Source of the DNA: Balaenoptera acutorostrata
Lineage: Eukaryota; Chordata; Mammalia; Artiodactyla; Balaenopteridae
Assembly (NCBI RefSeq): GCF_949987535.1
Contig: NC_080074.1
Span: 25,069,268-25,133,267 of the forward strand
Direction of reading: 5' to 3'
Length of the DNA stretch: 64,000 nt
Each line of letters opens with the position of its first letter. Position 1 is the stretch's first letter. Of this stretch, positions 1-13,600 are shown piece after piece. The translations under genes and the position numbers were made by a program. The notes under the pieces were generated by a model, which did not search any database, was not told where the DNA came from, and saw nothing but the letters and a program-made list of their open reading frames with translations.

Positions 1-129
1 TAACTATGGAGAATTACATCCCTAGTCTTATATTATCTCACAACAAAAACACAAGGGCTTTATTGATGAGCTCTTAGCAAATATCTGAGGAAAAAGGTTA
101 CTCCAAACTTACACAAACTTCACCATAGA

Positions 130-640
130 ACAGAAAAACATGGTTATATTTATCAACACATTTTATGAGCCTAGCAAAAGCCTCATACAGAAAATATGTG
201 ACAAGGATAGCACAAAAAGGAAAAATTATAGTCCAATATTACTCTTGAAAACAGTGGCAAAAATTCAATATGAAACATTAGCAAACTGAATCTAGTAAAA
301 TGAATACATCATGACCAATTTGAGTTTATCTCAGGAGCACAAGGCTGATTTAACATTATAAAATCAATTACTATATTAAAAGAGATAAATGATAAAATCC
401 TCTTAATAGATACAGTAAAATATTCAAGATAAAACTTCCTATCAAAGTGGCAATAGGAAAAAATTTCCTTAATGTGATAAAGGATAACTACAAAAAAATA
501 TTAAACATCATATGTAATGGTGACACATTGGAAAGTTTCTCTTTAAGTTCAGGAAAAAGGAAAATGATCAAGATGAGTCCAACTTTCCTAGGATCTCTTA
601 ATTATTTAACATTCATTCTGCTAGACAACATAGATTCTAA
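130..640 (+). mobile_element. Old L1 ORF2 fragment
   Basis: Degenerate plus-strand LINE-1. Broken frames give L1 reverse-transcriptase-region wording such as 'NVIKDNYKKILNIICNGDTL' followed by SGKRK, the position where L1 has its [10 protein letters not shown] motif. Many stops; edges approximate. Confidence 0.7.
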
Positions 641-758
641 ATTGCTGTATATATTCTGTCTATATGATAAGAGGATCTTCTCTACTCTTTAAGTTATAAT
701 GGCTTCATTAAACTTTATATCCAAATGTAAGATTTAGCTTTATAATTATATTACATAC

Positions 759-932
759 CATAGGTTCTGTTTCCTTTGGAGGTTTTTCCAGGGGAGGAAT
801 GTACCACTGAAAGCAAAGTTCTTTGTTTAAAGCTTGTGTTGCTACAACTGAGGACACCACATCTCCATATGATGGGCTGGCAAAGAGTTTTAATGATAAA
901 TTGGAGTGTAGAGAACTGTCAGTTGTTCCTAG
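759..932 (-). CDS. CFAP54: CFAP54 window exon 18 (most downstream)
   Basis: 174 nt, symmetrical phase 0, 58 codons: [20 protein letters not shown] then [38 protein letters not shown]. The acceptor is TTTGTTCCCCAG and the donor ATG|GTATGT. The gene continues beyond position 1. Confidence 0.82.
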
Positions 933-3900
933 CTGGGGAACAAACAGAAACAACAGCTTAATTGCTGGTAATGAATTTATTCAATATTTAAAACATTCAT
1001 TCAATTTTCATTCAATATTGACTACTGGAAAACTCGGGGAATCATCTCAGCTTGTTTTATGGATGTAGGTCTTAAAACTGCCGCTGATTACCACAGAGAA
1101 GATTCTTGTATAGAAAAAATATATTTCAAAACCCAGTGAACTCAACAAATGTCTTCCACTTTGGTGAATATTCAAGAGTAAAGATCTAGAGGAAAAATGT
1201 CCATGCTATCATTTCAGTCTCAAGGTCACCATATAGTCTAAGAACATCTTCTACTTTTCTTCTTGTTTATTCACTGGTTTGGTTTGGTTACAATTTATTA
1301 TCTACTTTCCAATAGCATTCTTTGCAGTACCATATGCAAAATAAGACACAGTTTTTGTTCTAAGAGGTTAAAATCCATTACTCTCATTCCCTCTTTAAAT
1401 GAATGTAGCTGATTTGTAAGTTTAGTCTTGGTGGATCTGGGTCCAGCTCATTTGATGGAACTTGGTCCCTGAATCAGGAGTTTTCAAGAAACATAAATGT
1501 GTAGACTGCAATTGGCAATTTCATAAAATATTTACTTAGTTTTTTAAGGTAGCTAAGAAAGTAAAGCATGAATGCTATCAACAAAATAAGAATCTAGCCA
1601 GAGAGATAATAATGGTGATAATAATATCTCAACTCTATAAAGGATTTTCTTCAATGGAGTACAAACTATTTTCAAAATTAATTTCCTGTTATTCCCAAGA
1701 TTACAGCATGGTAGCTGGAAAGCAGTTCTTCTACTAAACTCTTGACATCTAAGGCGTCTCAAAGGCTTGGTGACCAAGGGGAACATGTCAGTGGCTAGAA
1801 AGAAATGCCTGGTGTTTCTATAACACTTTGTACCTTCCATTTCTGAGTCTATTCAAGATACAATAGAAGACTGTCAATGCAAAGTCTTCAAAATAAAAAT
1901 AAAGAGAGAAATAAATACATTGGCCTTTCAAGTTGTCTACCGATAAAAGAAAAAATATGTCTGGACTGAAAGGTAATATCAAAGGTGAAAACTATTTAAA
2001 AATGTCTAGAGACTATCATAAAGGGATATGATAAGCCAGAATCCTCATTTATTAGCACTATGATACTAAAAACACGACCAAAATGCATAATAAATAAGAT
2101 TATTAGGGTTAAATAATCATTTAAAAGTGCTTAATAAAGATTAATTCTATTTCAGGCAGTTCACCAAAAAATCAGGTAAATAATTGATTCAGAAAAAGAT
2201 TCTCACATTTTTCCATATCTGAGTGCCTTTCAGAGGTTCTGACTATTTTAGCAAAGAATTCATATTTAATAACTAGCTAAGTGGAGAAAAATAAAAAGCA
2301 AATACCTTCTATTTCAATATATATAGTGTTTATTAGCATGATGGCCTGATAATAATAAACTGTAACAGAAATCAATATTAAAATAGGGCATTTAATTTTC
2401 TATTCACTTTTTAAAAACGTAATATCTAATTGCTAATGGGATTAATTACATAAGCTAGTCGATGGGCTATACACTGAGTACTTTTTTTTTTTTAGAAATT
2501 TCATGTAATGTCTGAAACATTTATATTAACATATTTCTATACAAATAACCCAAAGAAAGTTTAGTATTAGTTGTTTTTTTGTTTGTTTTTTTATACTGCA
2601 GGTTCTAATTAGGCATCAATTTTATACACATCAGTGTATACATGTCAATCCCAATCGCCCAATTCAGCACACCACCATCCCCACCCCACCGCAGTTTTCC
2701 CCCCTTGGTGTCCATACGTTTGTTCTCTACATCTGTGTCTCAACTTTTGCCCTGCAAACCGGTTCATCTGTACCATTTTTCCAGGTTCCACATACATGCG
2801 TTGATATACGATATTTGTTTTTCTCTTTCTGACTTACTTCACTCTGTATGACAGTCTCAAGATCCATCCACGTCTCAACAAATGACTCAATTTCGTTCCT
2901 TTTTATGGCTGAGTAATATCTCATTGTATATATGTACCACCTCTTCTTTATGCCCGTCTGTCGATGGGCATTTAGGTTGCTTGCATGACCTGGCTATTGT
3001 AAATAGTGCTGCAATGAACACTGGGATGCATGTGTCTTTTTGAATTATGGTTTTCTCTGGGTATATGCCCAGTAGTGGGATTGCTGGATCATATGGTAAT
3101 TCTATTTTTAGTTTTTGTTTGTTTGTTTGTTTTTCTAAACATCTTTATTGGAGTATAGTTGCTTTACAATGGTGTGTTAGTTTCTGCTTTATAACAAAGT
3201 GAATCAGTTATACATATACATATGTTCCCATATCTCTTCCCTCTTGCATCTCCCTCCCTCCCACCCTCCCTATCCCACCCCTCTAGGTGGTCACAAAGCA
3301 CCGAGCTGATCTCCCTGTGCTATGTGGTTGCTTCCCACTAGCTATCTATTTTACGTTTGGTAGTGTATATAAGTCCATGCCACTCTCTCACTTTGTCACA
3401 TCTTATCCTTCCCCCTCCCCATATCCTCAAGTCCATTCTCTAGTAGGTCTGTGTCTTTATTCCCGTCTTGCCACTAGGTTCTTTATGACCTTTTTTTTTT
3501 CCCCCCTTAGATTCCATATATATGTGTTAGCATAATGTATTTGTTTTTCTCTTTCTGACTTACTTCACTCTGTATGACAGACTCTAACTCCATTCACCTC
3601 ACTACAAATAACTCCATTTCGTTTCTTTTTATGGCTGAGTAATATTCCATTGTATATATGTGCTACATCTTCCTTATCCATTCATCCGATGATGGACATT
3701 TAGGTTGCTTCCATGTCCTGGCTATTGTAAATAGAGCTGCAATAAACATTTTGGTACATGACTCTTTTTGAATTATGGTTTTCTCAAGGTATATGCCCAG
3801 TAGTGGGATTGCTGGGTCATATGATAGTTCTGTTTTTAGTGTTTTAAGGAACCTCCATACTGTTCGCCATAGTGGCTGTATCAATTTACATTCCCACTAA

Positions 3901-4649
3901 CAGTGCAAGAGGGTTCCCTTTTCTCCACACCCTCTCCAGCATTTATTGTTTGTAGATTTTCTGATGATGCCCATTCTAACTGGTGTGAGGTGATACCTCA
4001 TTGTAGTTTTGATTTGCATTTCTCTAATAATTAGTGATGTTGAGCAGCTTTTCATGTGTTTGTTGGCAATCTGTATATCTTCTTTGGAGAAATGTCTATT
4101 TAGGTCTTCTGCCCATTTTTGGATTGGGTTGTTTGTTTCTTTAATATTGAGCTGCATGAGCTGTTTATATATTTTGGAGATTAATCCTTTGTCCATTGAT
4201 TCATTTGCAAATATTTTCTCCCATTCTGAGGGTTGTCTTTTCATCTTGTTTATGGTTTCCTTTGCTGTGCAAAAGCTTTGAAGTTTCATTAGGTCCCATT
4301 TGTTTATTTGTGTTTTTATTTCCATTACTCTAGGAGGTGGATCAAAAAAGAGCTTGCTGTGATTTATGTCAAAGAGTGTTCTTCCGGGCTTCCCTGGTGG
4401 CGCAGTGGTTGACAGTCTGCCTGCCGGTGCAGGGGACACGGGTTCGAGCCCTGATCTGGGAGGATCCCACATGCCGCGGAGCGGCTGGGACCGTGAGCCA
4501 CAACTACTGAGCCTGCGCATCTGGAGCCTGTGCTCCGCAACAGGAGAGGCCCGCGGCAGTGAGAGGACCTCGCACCGCGATGAAGAGTGGCCCCCGCTTG
4601 CCACAACTAGGGAAAGCCCTCGCCCAGAGACGAGGACCCAACACAGCCA

Positions 4650-4692
<43 letters not shown>

Positions 4693-7600
4693 AGAGTGTT
4701 CTTCCTATGTTTTCCTCTAAGAGTTTTATAGTGTCTGGTCTTACATTTAGGTCTTGAATCCATTTTGAGTTTTTGCGTATGGTGTTAGGAAGTGTTCTAA
4801 TTCATTCTTTTACATGTAGCTGTCCAGTTTTCCCAGCAACACTTATTGAAAAGACTGTCTTTTCTCCATTGTATATCTTTGCCTCCTTTGTCATAGATTA
4901 GTTGACCATAGGTGTGGGGGTTTATCTCTGGACTTTCTATCTTGTTCCATTGATCTATGTTTCTGTTTTTGTGCCAGTACCATATTGTCTTGATTACTAT
5001 AGCTTTGCAGTATAGTCTGAAGTCAGGGAGTCTGATTCCTCCAGCTCCGTTTTATTCCCTCAAGACTGCTTTGGCTATTTGGGGTCTTTTGTGTCTCTAT
5101 ACATATTTTAAGATGATTTGTTCTAGTTCTGTAAAAAATGCCATTGGTAATTTGATAGGGATTGCATTGAATCTGTAGATTGCTTTGGGTAGTACAGTCA
5201 TTTTCACAATGTTGATTCTTCCAATCCAAAAACATGGTATATCTCTCCATCTGTTGGTATCATCTTTAATTTCTTTCATCAGTGTCTTATTGTTTTCTGC
5301 ATACAGGTGTTTTGTCTCCTGAGGTAGGGTTATTCCTAGGTATTTTATTCTTTTTGTTGCAATGGTAAATGGGAGTGTTTCCATAATTTCTCTTTCAGAT
5401 TTTTCATCATTAGTGTATAGGAATGCAAGAGATTTCTGTGCATTAATTTTGTATCCTGCAACTTTACCAAATTCATTGATTACCTCTAGTTTTCTGGTGG
5501 CATTTTTAGGATTCTCTATGTATAGTATCATGTCATCTGCAAACAGTGACAGTTTTACTTCTTCTTTTCCAATTTGAATTCCTTTTATTTCGTTTTCTTC
5601 TCTGATTGCCATGGCTAGGACTTCCAAAACTATGTTGAATAATAGTGGTGAGAGTGGACATCCTTGTCTCGTTCCTGATCTTAGAGGAAATGCTTTCATT
5701 TTTTCACCATTGAGAATGATGTTTGCTGTGGGTTTCTCATATATGACCTTTATTATGTTGAGGTAGGTTCCCTCTATGCCCACTTTCTGGAGAGTTTTTA
5801 TCATAAACGGGTGTTGAATTTTGTCAAAAGTTTTTCTGCATCTATTGAGATGATCATATGGTTTTTATTCTTCAATTTGTGAATATGGTGTATCACATTG
5901 ATTGATTTGCATATATTGAAGAATCCTTGCATCCCTAGGATAAACCCCACTTGATCATGGTGTATGATCCTTTTAATGTGTTGTTGGATTCTGTTTGCTA
6001 GCATTTTGTTGAGGATTTTTGCATCTATATTCATCAGTGATATTGGTCTGTAATTTTCTTTTTTTGTAGTATCTTTGTCTGGTTTTGGTATCAGGGTGAT
6101 GGTGGCCTCATAGAATGAGTTTGAGAGTGTTCCTTCCTCTGCAATTTTTTGGAAGAGTTTGAGAAGGATGGGTGTTAGCTCTTCTCTAAATGTTTGATAG
6201 AATTCACCTGTGAAGCCATCTGGTCCTGGACTTTTGTTTGTTGGAAGGTTTTTAATCACAGTTTCCATTTCATTACGTGTGATTAGTCTGTTCATATTTT
6301 CTGTTTCTTCCTGGTTCAGTCTTGGAAGGTTATACCTTTCTAAGAATTTGTCCATTTCTTCCAGGTTGTCCATTTTATTGGCATAGAGTTGCTTGTAGCA
6401 GTCTCTTAGGATGCTTTGTGTTTCTGCGGTGTCTGTTGTAACTTCTCCTTTTTCATTTCTAATTTTATTGATTTGAGTCCTCTCCCTCTTTTTCTTGATG
6501 AGTCTGGCTAGTGGTTTATCAATTTTGTTTATCTTCTCAAAGAACCAGCTTTTAGTTTTATTGATCTTTGTTATTGTTTTCTTTGTTTCTATTTATTTCT
6601 GCTTTGATCTTTATGATTTCTTTCCTTCTGCTAACTTTGGGTTTTGTTTGTTCTTCTTTCTCTAGTTCCTTTAGGTGTAAGGTTAGATTGTTTACTTGAG
6701 ATTTTTCTTGTTTCTTGAGGTAGGCTTGTATAGCTATACACGTCCCTCTTAGAACTGCTTTTGCTGCATCCCATAGGTTTTGGATCATCGTGTTTTCATT
6801 GTCATTTGTCTCTAGATATTTTTTGATTTCCTCTTTGATTTCTTCAGTGATCTCTTGGTTATTCAGTAACATATTGTTTAGCCTCCATGTGTTTGTGTTT
6901 TTTACGTTGTTTTCCCTGTAATTCATTTCTAATCTCATAGTGTTGTGGTCAGAAAAGATGCTTGATATGATTTCAATTTTCTTAAATTTACTGAGGCTTG
7001 ATTTGTGACCCAAGATGTGATCTATCCTGAAGAATGTTCCGTGTGCACTTGAGAAGAAAGTGTAATCTGCTGTTTTTGGATGGAATGTCCTATAAATATT
7101 TTTTATATTTATATTTATATTATGAATTTTCTATTCACTTTTTAAAAATGTAATATCTAATTGCTAATGGGATTAATTACATAAGCTAGTCGATGGGCTA
7201 TACACTGAGTACTTTTGATATGTTTGATTTATTGTTTGAAAGGAATGAAACAACAGACCTACCAGAAGCACTCTTGTTCGCCACATCCTATAAACAACAA
7301 ATCACTTTGCACTAATCAAATATTTGACCTTACGCAGTCTGTCACGGTCTAAACATGAATAACTCAGCATTGTGCAGCATTTTAATCATGTCCTTTTTTT
7401 TTGGAATTTTTAATGTAATTTGTTTAGCACTTTTGTTTTTCCATCACAAAACTTCAATAGACTTGACGACATACAGCTTCACAAAGCTGATGAGCATGGC
7501 ATGTAGCAATGATGGTTCTGGAAAGGCATCTACTTCTTTGTGGGGGAAAAGTGGGTTGTATCAAAGTATGGAAAGAGTTTGACTGAAATAGCCTCCTGAG

Positions 7601-10600
7601 TGATTAAAGGCTCAAAAATGTTATTATAAAAATCAGCCAAGCTTGGAGTTTATTTTTTAAAAAATCCAAAGGCTTTATGCTCATTTTCTGTCTACCCCAG
7701 TGAAACAAACACATGATTAGGTGGCTTGCAACTGTCAGGCAAGCGACAGTGATCTCCAGAGCTGATTATCCTGGGAGAGTGTTACACTAATTATATCCCC
7801 CCCCCACAAAAAAAGAGCAAACGGGTGAAACAACTCTTTGATAATATTGCTACCATTCGAAATATCACATGTATTGATATTTACACTGTATTCAAGGTTG
7901 TACGTTTGGAGCGTCATCCTTAGGAACTGGATAACGATAGGTTGCCCTTAATACTGAAATATTCAAGCAAAGCTCCTTTCGGAACAGTATTTATGAAATC
8001 ACACATATTAGTTTCCAAACTCTTATAAAATATTCACAAGAATACATCCATTGAAACTATAGTTCTCAACCTTCCCATTCTCTCTCCCCTACTCCAAAAC
8101 ACCTGAGGTGTCTGGGACATGTGGCAGTAAACCTCAAGGTAGTCTCGGTTCCGAGGATGGGTGAACCAGCCTCTGGTGTTAGACGGAAAAGATGTGACCC
8201 TACTCCACAGTTTCCTGCACTGTGGAGGGCCAGACATTAACGATAAATTCCTGGCCTTTCCACCTCCTCTCACTCCTCTCCCTCAAGAGAGTTACTTGAT
8301 TGGTGAATTTGAGAAAAAGAATTTTGAATATGCATTATTCTGCTCTCTCTGCTTCGGAGCATACTGTTTGTAGGGAGTGAACAGTCTCTGTTCCTTCATG
8401 CAACAGATTTGAAAGGGTTTCTGTCCCCACAGATTTTAAGTAGGCCTGTAATGATCCCCCTCCCCGCCAAAACCCCCAAGCCTGGATTGGCAGAACTGTA
8501 AACTTTGCTAATCACTACTAGGGAGACCACTTACCAGTAAATATAAACTATATCCTACAATATCAACTTTGTAATTCATAAAGTTGGGTATTTTTTAATT
8601 CCACCATGGCTTACTCTTTTATTTCTCAAAGATTTAGAATCTGGGGCAGGAAATGGAGATGCTGAGTATTGGCCATCCCAATACCCCAGAATCCAGAGAG
8701 TAATTTGAAAATTCCTCCTACGTGGATTCCAATATACTGCCCTGGGGCCAACTCCATAACCCCAATTGAGGATCACTTCTTTAACTGAATTCTTAAATAT
8801 TCCTTAGTAGGTCTTTCCACTACTTGTTAAAATCACAGTTTATTCACAGTCACCCTACTCTCTTGTTCCAAAGAATGATTTTTTAAAAAATAATTTTGTT
8901 ATTATTTACCCCAAACATAAGGTTACTATACTCCAGTAGGATAAAATGAGAAAAGGTTCCCATTTGGAACAAGCCACATTTTCAGGTCACTTCTCTCGGA
9001 TAGTTGAAACAGAAACATGAATGTGTCTGGTATGGGCATAGATTTAGAAACTCAGTCTAGTTTTCTTATAGGGTGATTATATTGAAACCTGTATAACTTC
9101 TTGGCAAAATGACTCCCTGAGAGATACTGTTACGTGTAGGAATATAGAAAATTCGGAGACAGTTTGAAGATTTATGAGAGCAGCAGAACAGGACCTAAGA
9201 AAACAGAAAATCCAGGATGTCTGGTTGGCCTCTCTCTGGTAAAACAGAAACAAGCTTTCCCAGGAACTCTGAGGGAACTAGAAACCTTTGTGCCAGCATT
9301 GAGGTTAATGTGCTTCGTTCGGAAATATAAGGATGATTCTAAGAAGTCTTACAAAGACATATAACGTTTTAAAACATTACCTTGCTTGATGAGTCATATA
9401 AGAATTTTTCTGGAAAAGATGGATTTTCTATGACTTGAAATAGTTCTTTTGGAAATTCGTCAATACAAGAAGAAGAATATAGCTGTAAGAATCTTTTAAG
9501 GAAAAAATGCATTTCTTTTTGGCGCAAAATCAATCCAGAGTTGAAAAGAGAAGTGAGAAGTGTGTCATCTGGCAAAGACATTCCAGATCCTGGCTTCAGA
9601 GATGCTTAAAGGAAAAAAAAAAGACGAAAACACTAATATAGAGTCATGTTAGATAACAAAATGGTCTCAATATTGTTGGCCTTTTCTCATTAACTTTATT
9701 CCTGTATATCCCCACCTCAGCTAGTGGCTGCCCATGACCTTCCTCCATTTTTCAAGCTTATACACTAATAGAATTGCTTATGGCCAAGCTTAACAATGCA
9801 AAATATTCTATCTAGCTGTCTTATTTTGGGTTTCCCCCCCCCCAAAAGAAACTTAAAGCAAAAATGTAGGCGCAGATAATTTATTTGAAAACTGATGTCA
9901 AGTGAGAGAATGGGAAAAGTGTGATAGAAGAAAAGAGCCAATGAGAGTGAGTTATGAAAGGGCTACAGCTATGGACAAGGAGGGCTCAGTCCTGCTGAGG
10001 ACCTCCTGGAAAAAACATGTAACATTGTTCCATCAATGTTACAACTATCTACCAGTTCCCTGCCTCAGTAGTTGCAGGTTACTGCTGAGTGTGTGGAATC
10101 CCTGGTACTTCCAGGCTGTCCTGCCTGCATGCTGGGCCGTAGTAACTTCTGAGAAAGCCCAGAGCAGAAAGCAGTAAAATGTGGGCTATTGACATGGGAA
10201 GCACCAGCAGGTGAATCCAGAAGTGAGCTGAGTTGATAAGGGGGAGGGCATCACCAGGGCCTGCTGCGCTGGCTCACGTCCACTTCCTTGACATTGAACT
10301 CTTAGCCCCATCACGATGCACCTTCTACCCAACACCTTTCAGAGTGCTTCTCCATCCCATCGCTAACTCCCAATAACCATGCTGAGCCACTCCGTGACTC
10401 AGCCTATTTGCCCTGCTGGCTTCTCCATCACAGGGCGCTGGCATGGTCAACCTGTCTTTTCCAACTGTTTGCCAATAAGCAACACTGAATCACCAATTTT
10501 ATGGGCACAGATAAACACACTGTCACAAAAACATAGGAGAAACTGATGTAAAGCAGATTATACAAGTTTTTCTGGATATTCTTTAGATAGCATCAATGAT

Positions 10601-13600
10601 TTAAAAGGAAAAAAAAACTGAACAAAATCCAAAACTTCGTGGAGTTAAATGTCCTATCTTTCTCTTTACATACTGGATACTGGAACACTCTCTCCTTACA
10701 GCCAAAATTTCACCTTGTTCATTTTATAAGCTGTCACATTATGGTCACTGATTCTTAACCGTTGTGACCCACACACCACATTGGCAGTCTTGGGGGATGC
10801 CTCTGGACCCCTCCTTCTAAGGACAAACCAGTTCTATCCAAAGGTCCATGTATCTCAGTTTAAGAACCCCTAAAATTTCCATCTTCTGATGAGAGTTCAC
10901 TCAGAAAGAAGTCATAAGTATTTTATAATTCTAAATAAGAAATATGACTTAAACAATAACTGGAAAGGAATATATTCTTTCTTAACACAGCAAAGGCCTA
11001 CCTAGCAGTTTGCTCATATTATTAATTCTTTGCAGGTGAATATAATAGCGCAGCAGAAGAATCCATGTAATATCCACTTTAATTGGGTTTTTTTCCCCAG
11101 TATCTACATTCTCATATATCTCATCACTAGGGTAAGAGAATGTACAGGCAGTCTGGAAGGCAACTTGGTAGTTATCTGAAAGTAAAAAAAAAAAAAAAAT
11201 TGGAATACAAATATGCTTTCCTTGAAAAATAACCATATGTGAAAAAAGAAAAGCAAAACTCATAAAGGAAATACTGACGCTTAGGACTGCATTCAATTAA
11301 AAAAAATTTTATATCACAAAAGACACCAAACACACAGTTAAATGACAAACCATAGACTGAGAAAAGATATTTAGAATACACAAATTATTTTTTCTCTACT
11401 ATGTAATCAATAAGAAAAAGTCAAATAGTTCAACAGAAACATGAGCAAAAAATTTCAACAGGCAACTCATAGAAAAGGAAACCCAAATGGCCAAAATGTT
11501 TAGCATCATTAAAAATCAGATAAACGCAATTTAAAATGAAATACCATTTCACATTCCTCAGGAATTAACAGAAACTAAAATCTGAAAATAATAAATATTG
11601 TTAATAATGTGAAGAAACCAGAATTCTCATACAGCACTTGTGAAAGCAAATTCCTGGGCAGGGTCTAATAAAATTTTAAATGCAGATACTCATATACGTG
11701 TACCAGGAGTCTTACAGAAGATACTCATGGCAGCATTGTTTGTATTACCAAAAAAAAGAAAAAGGAAACTTGAACAAATAAATACAGGCATTAATTTGAT
11801 GGCATTTAAAATGAATTAACTAAATCCATAAGGCAGAAACTATAGTCTATGGGACAAATCAGGCCCATGCATGTTTATGTATGACCCATGAGCTAAGAAT
11901 GGTTTTTATATTTTTAAGTGGTTGAAAAAATTTTAAAAATAGTATTTTGTGACATGTGAAAGTTATATGAAATTCAAATGTCAGTGTCCATAACTAAAGA
12001 CTTAATGGAATACAGCCATGTTCATTCATTTACATTTTGTCTATGGTTCCTTTCACATTAACACAGCAGAGTTGAATAGCTGCAACAGAGACGACAAAGC
12101 ATAAAATATTTACTATTTGGCCCTTTATAAAAACATTTACTGACCCAGACTTTGCTCATGAAAGGTAAAGTGGAGAAAAATACCTAAAGATAATAAAGTA
12201 ATATAGAGACATCAATAGCCTCCACACGAAAACAACAACCAGTAGAAATCTAACAAAAAAATTTTGCAATACAATAAAAAGGTAAAATATCCAGAAATAA
12301 ACCTGACAAGAAGTATACAAGATCTATTTAAAGAAAACATTAAAACACTCCTAAGGGACTAATATTTTTTTAAAAGGCATGAACTAAAAAATATAGGACA
12401 CACAGACCTACTAAAGAATGGACTTGAGGATATGGGGAGGGGGAGGGGTGAGATGTGACAGGGTAAGAGAGTGTCATGGACATATATACACTACCAAATG
12501 TAAAATAGATAGCTAGTGGGAAGCAGCCGCATAGCACAGGGAGATCAGCTCGGTGCTTTGTGACCACCTAGAGGGGTGGGATAGGGAGGGTGGGAGGGAG
12601 GGAGATGCAAGAGGGAAGAGATATGGGAACATATGTATATGTATAACTGATTCACTTTGTTATAAAGCAGAAACTAACACACCATTGTAAAGCAATTATA
12701 CTTCAATAAAGATGTTAAAAAAAATATAGGACATAAAATATTCTTGGTTAAGATGACTCAATAGAAGAAAAATATGTTATTTCTAAGATAAAATATAAAG
12801 GTAATGAAACGCCAATGAAATTATGAGAGAGCTTTTTTAACTAGCTAATAAGCTGCTTCCAAACTAAAAAAAAAAAAAAAAAAAAGCCATAAAAGACAAG
12901 AAAAACAATATTGAAAAGAAAGAGTAATGAGTGGGGATTTACTCTAATAGGTATTAAATATATTATAAAGCTACAATAATTAAAACTGTGTGGTACTGAA
13001 ACCTGAATAGACAGATCAATAGGAAATGAGTAAAAAGTACAGAAATAGGGTAGCCATCTGGAAAAGCTAAAATTGTATCCATTTGTTATTTTTTACATAT
13101 TCCAAATAGATTTCCATAAATTAGTAAAAGGGTCCGTGGGAGAACTTATTTATAGTCTCAGAATAGGGACAAAACCTTTCTAACTATGACATAAATGCAA
13201 AACTTACCAAAGAAAAGGTTAATAATGTATACCATTTAGAAATAAAAAGTTTCTTCATGGGACAGAACCACCATAAAGAAGGCTAAATAATAACTGATAA
13301 TTGAAAAAATATATTTGCAAATAATATCACAGTTAAAGGGTTGATTTCTATAATTAAGAGCTTCTACAAATTTTTAAAGAAAAGGTAACAGAAAAAAACC
13401 AACTCAAAAAAAAAAAAAAAAAAGAGTAAATCATGGGCAGAAAGTTCACACAAAAGATGCTTAAGCTTAGTCCTAGTAAGAGATGTGTAAATTAAAATTA
13501 AATCTTCCCTTCCTACTATATTGACAAAGGTTTAAAATGTTTATAATATACCTGTGTCAACAAGGGTATGGGGAAAAAAGACCTTTTATTAATTACTGGC

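Noticed and set aside
3897..4763. Longest ORF in the window (288 codons, minus)
   Set aside because: It joins reverse-complement SINE sequence to L1 ORF2 C-terminal sequence, so it is a chance fusion of two repeats and not a gene.
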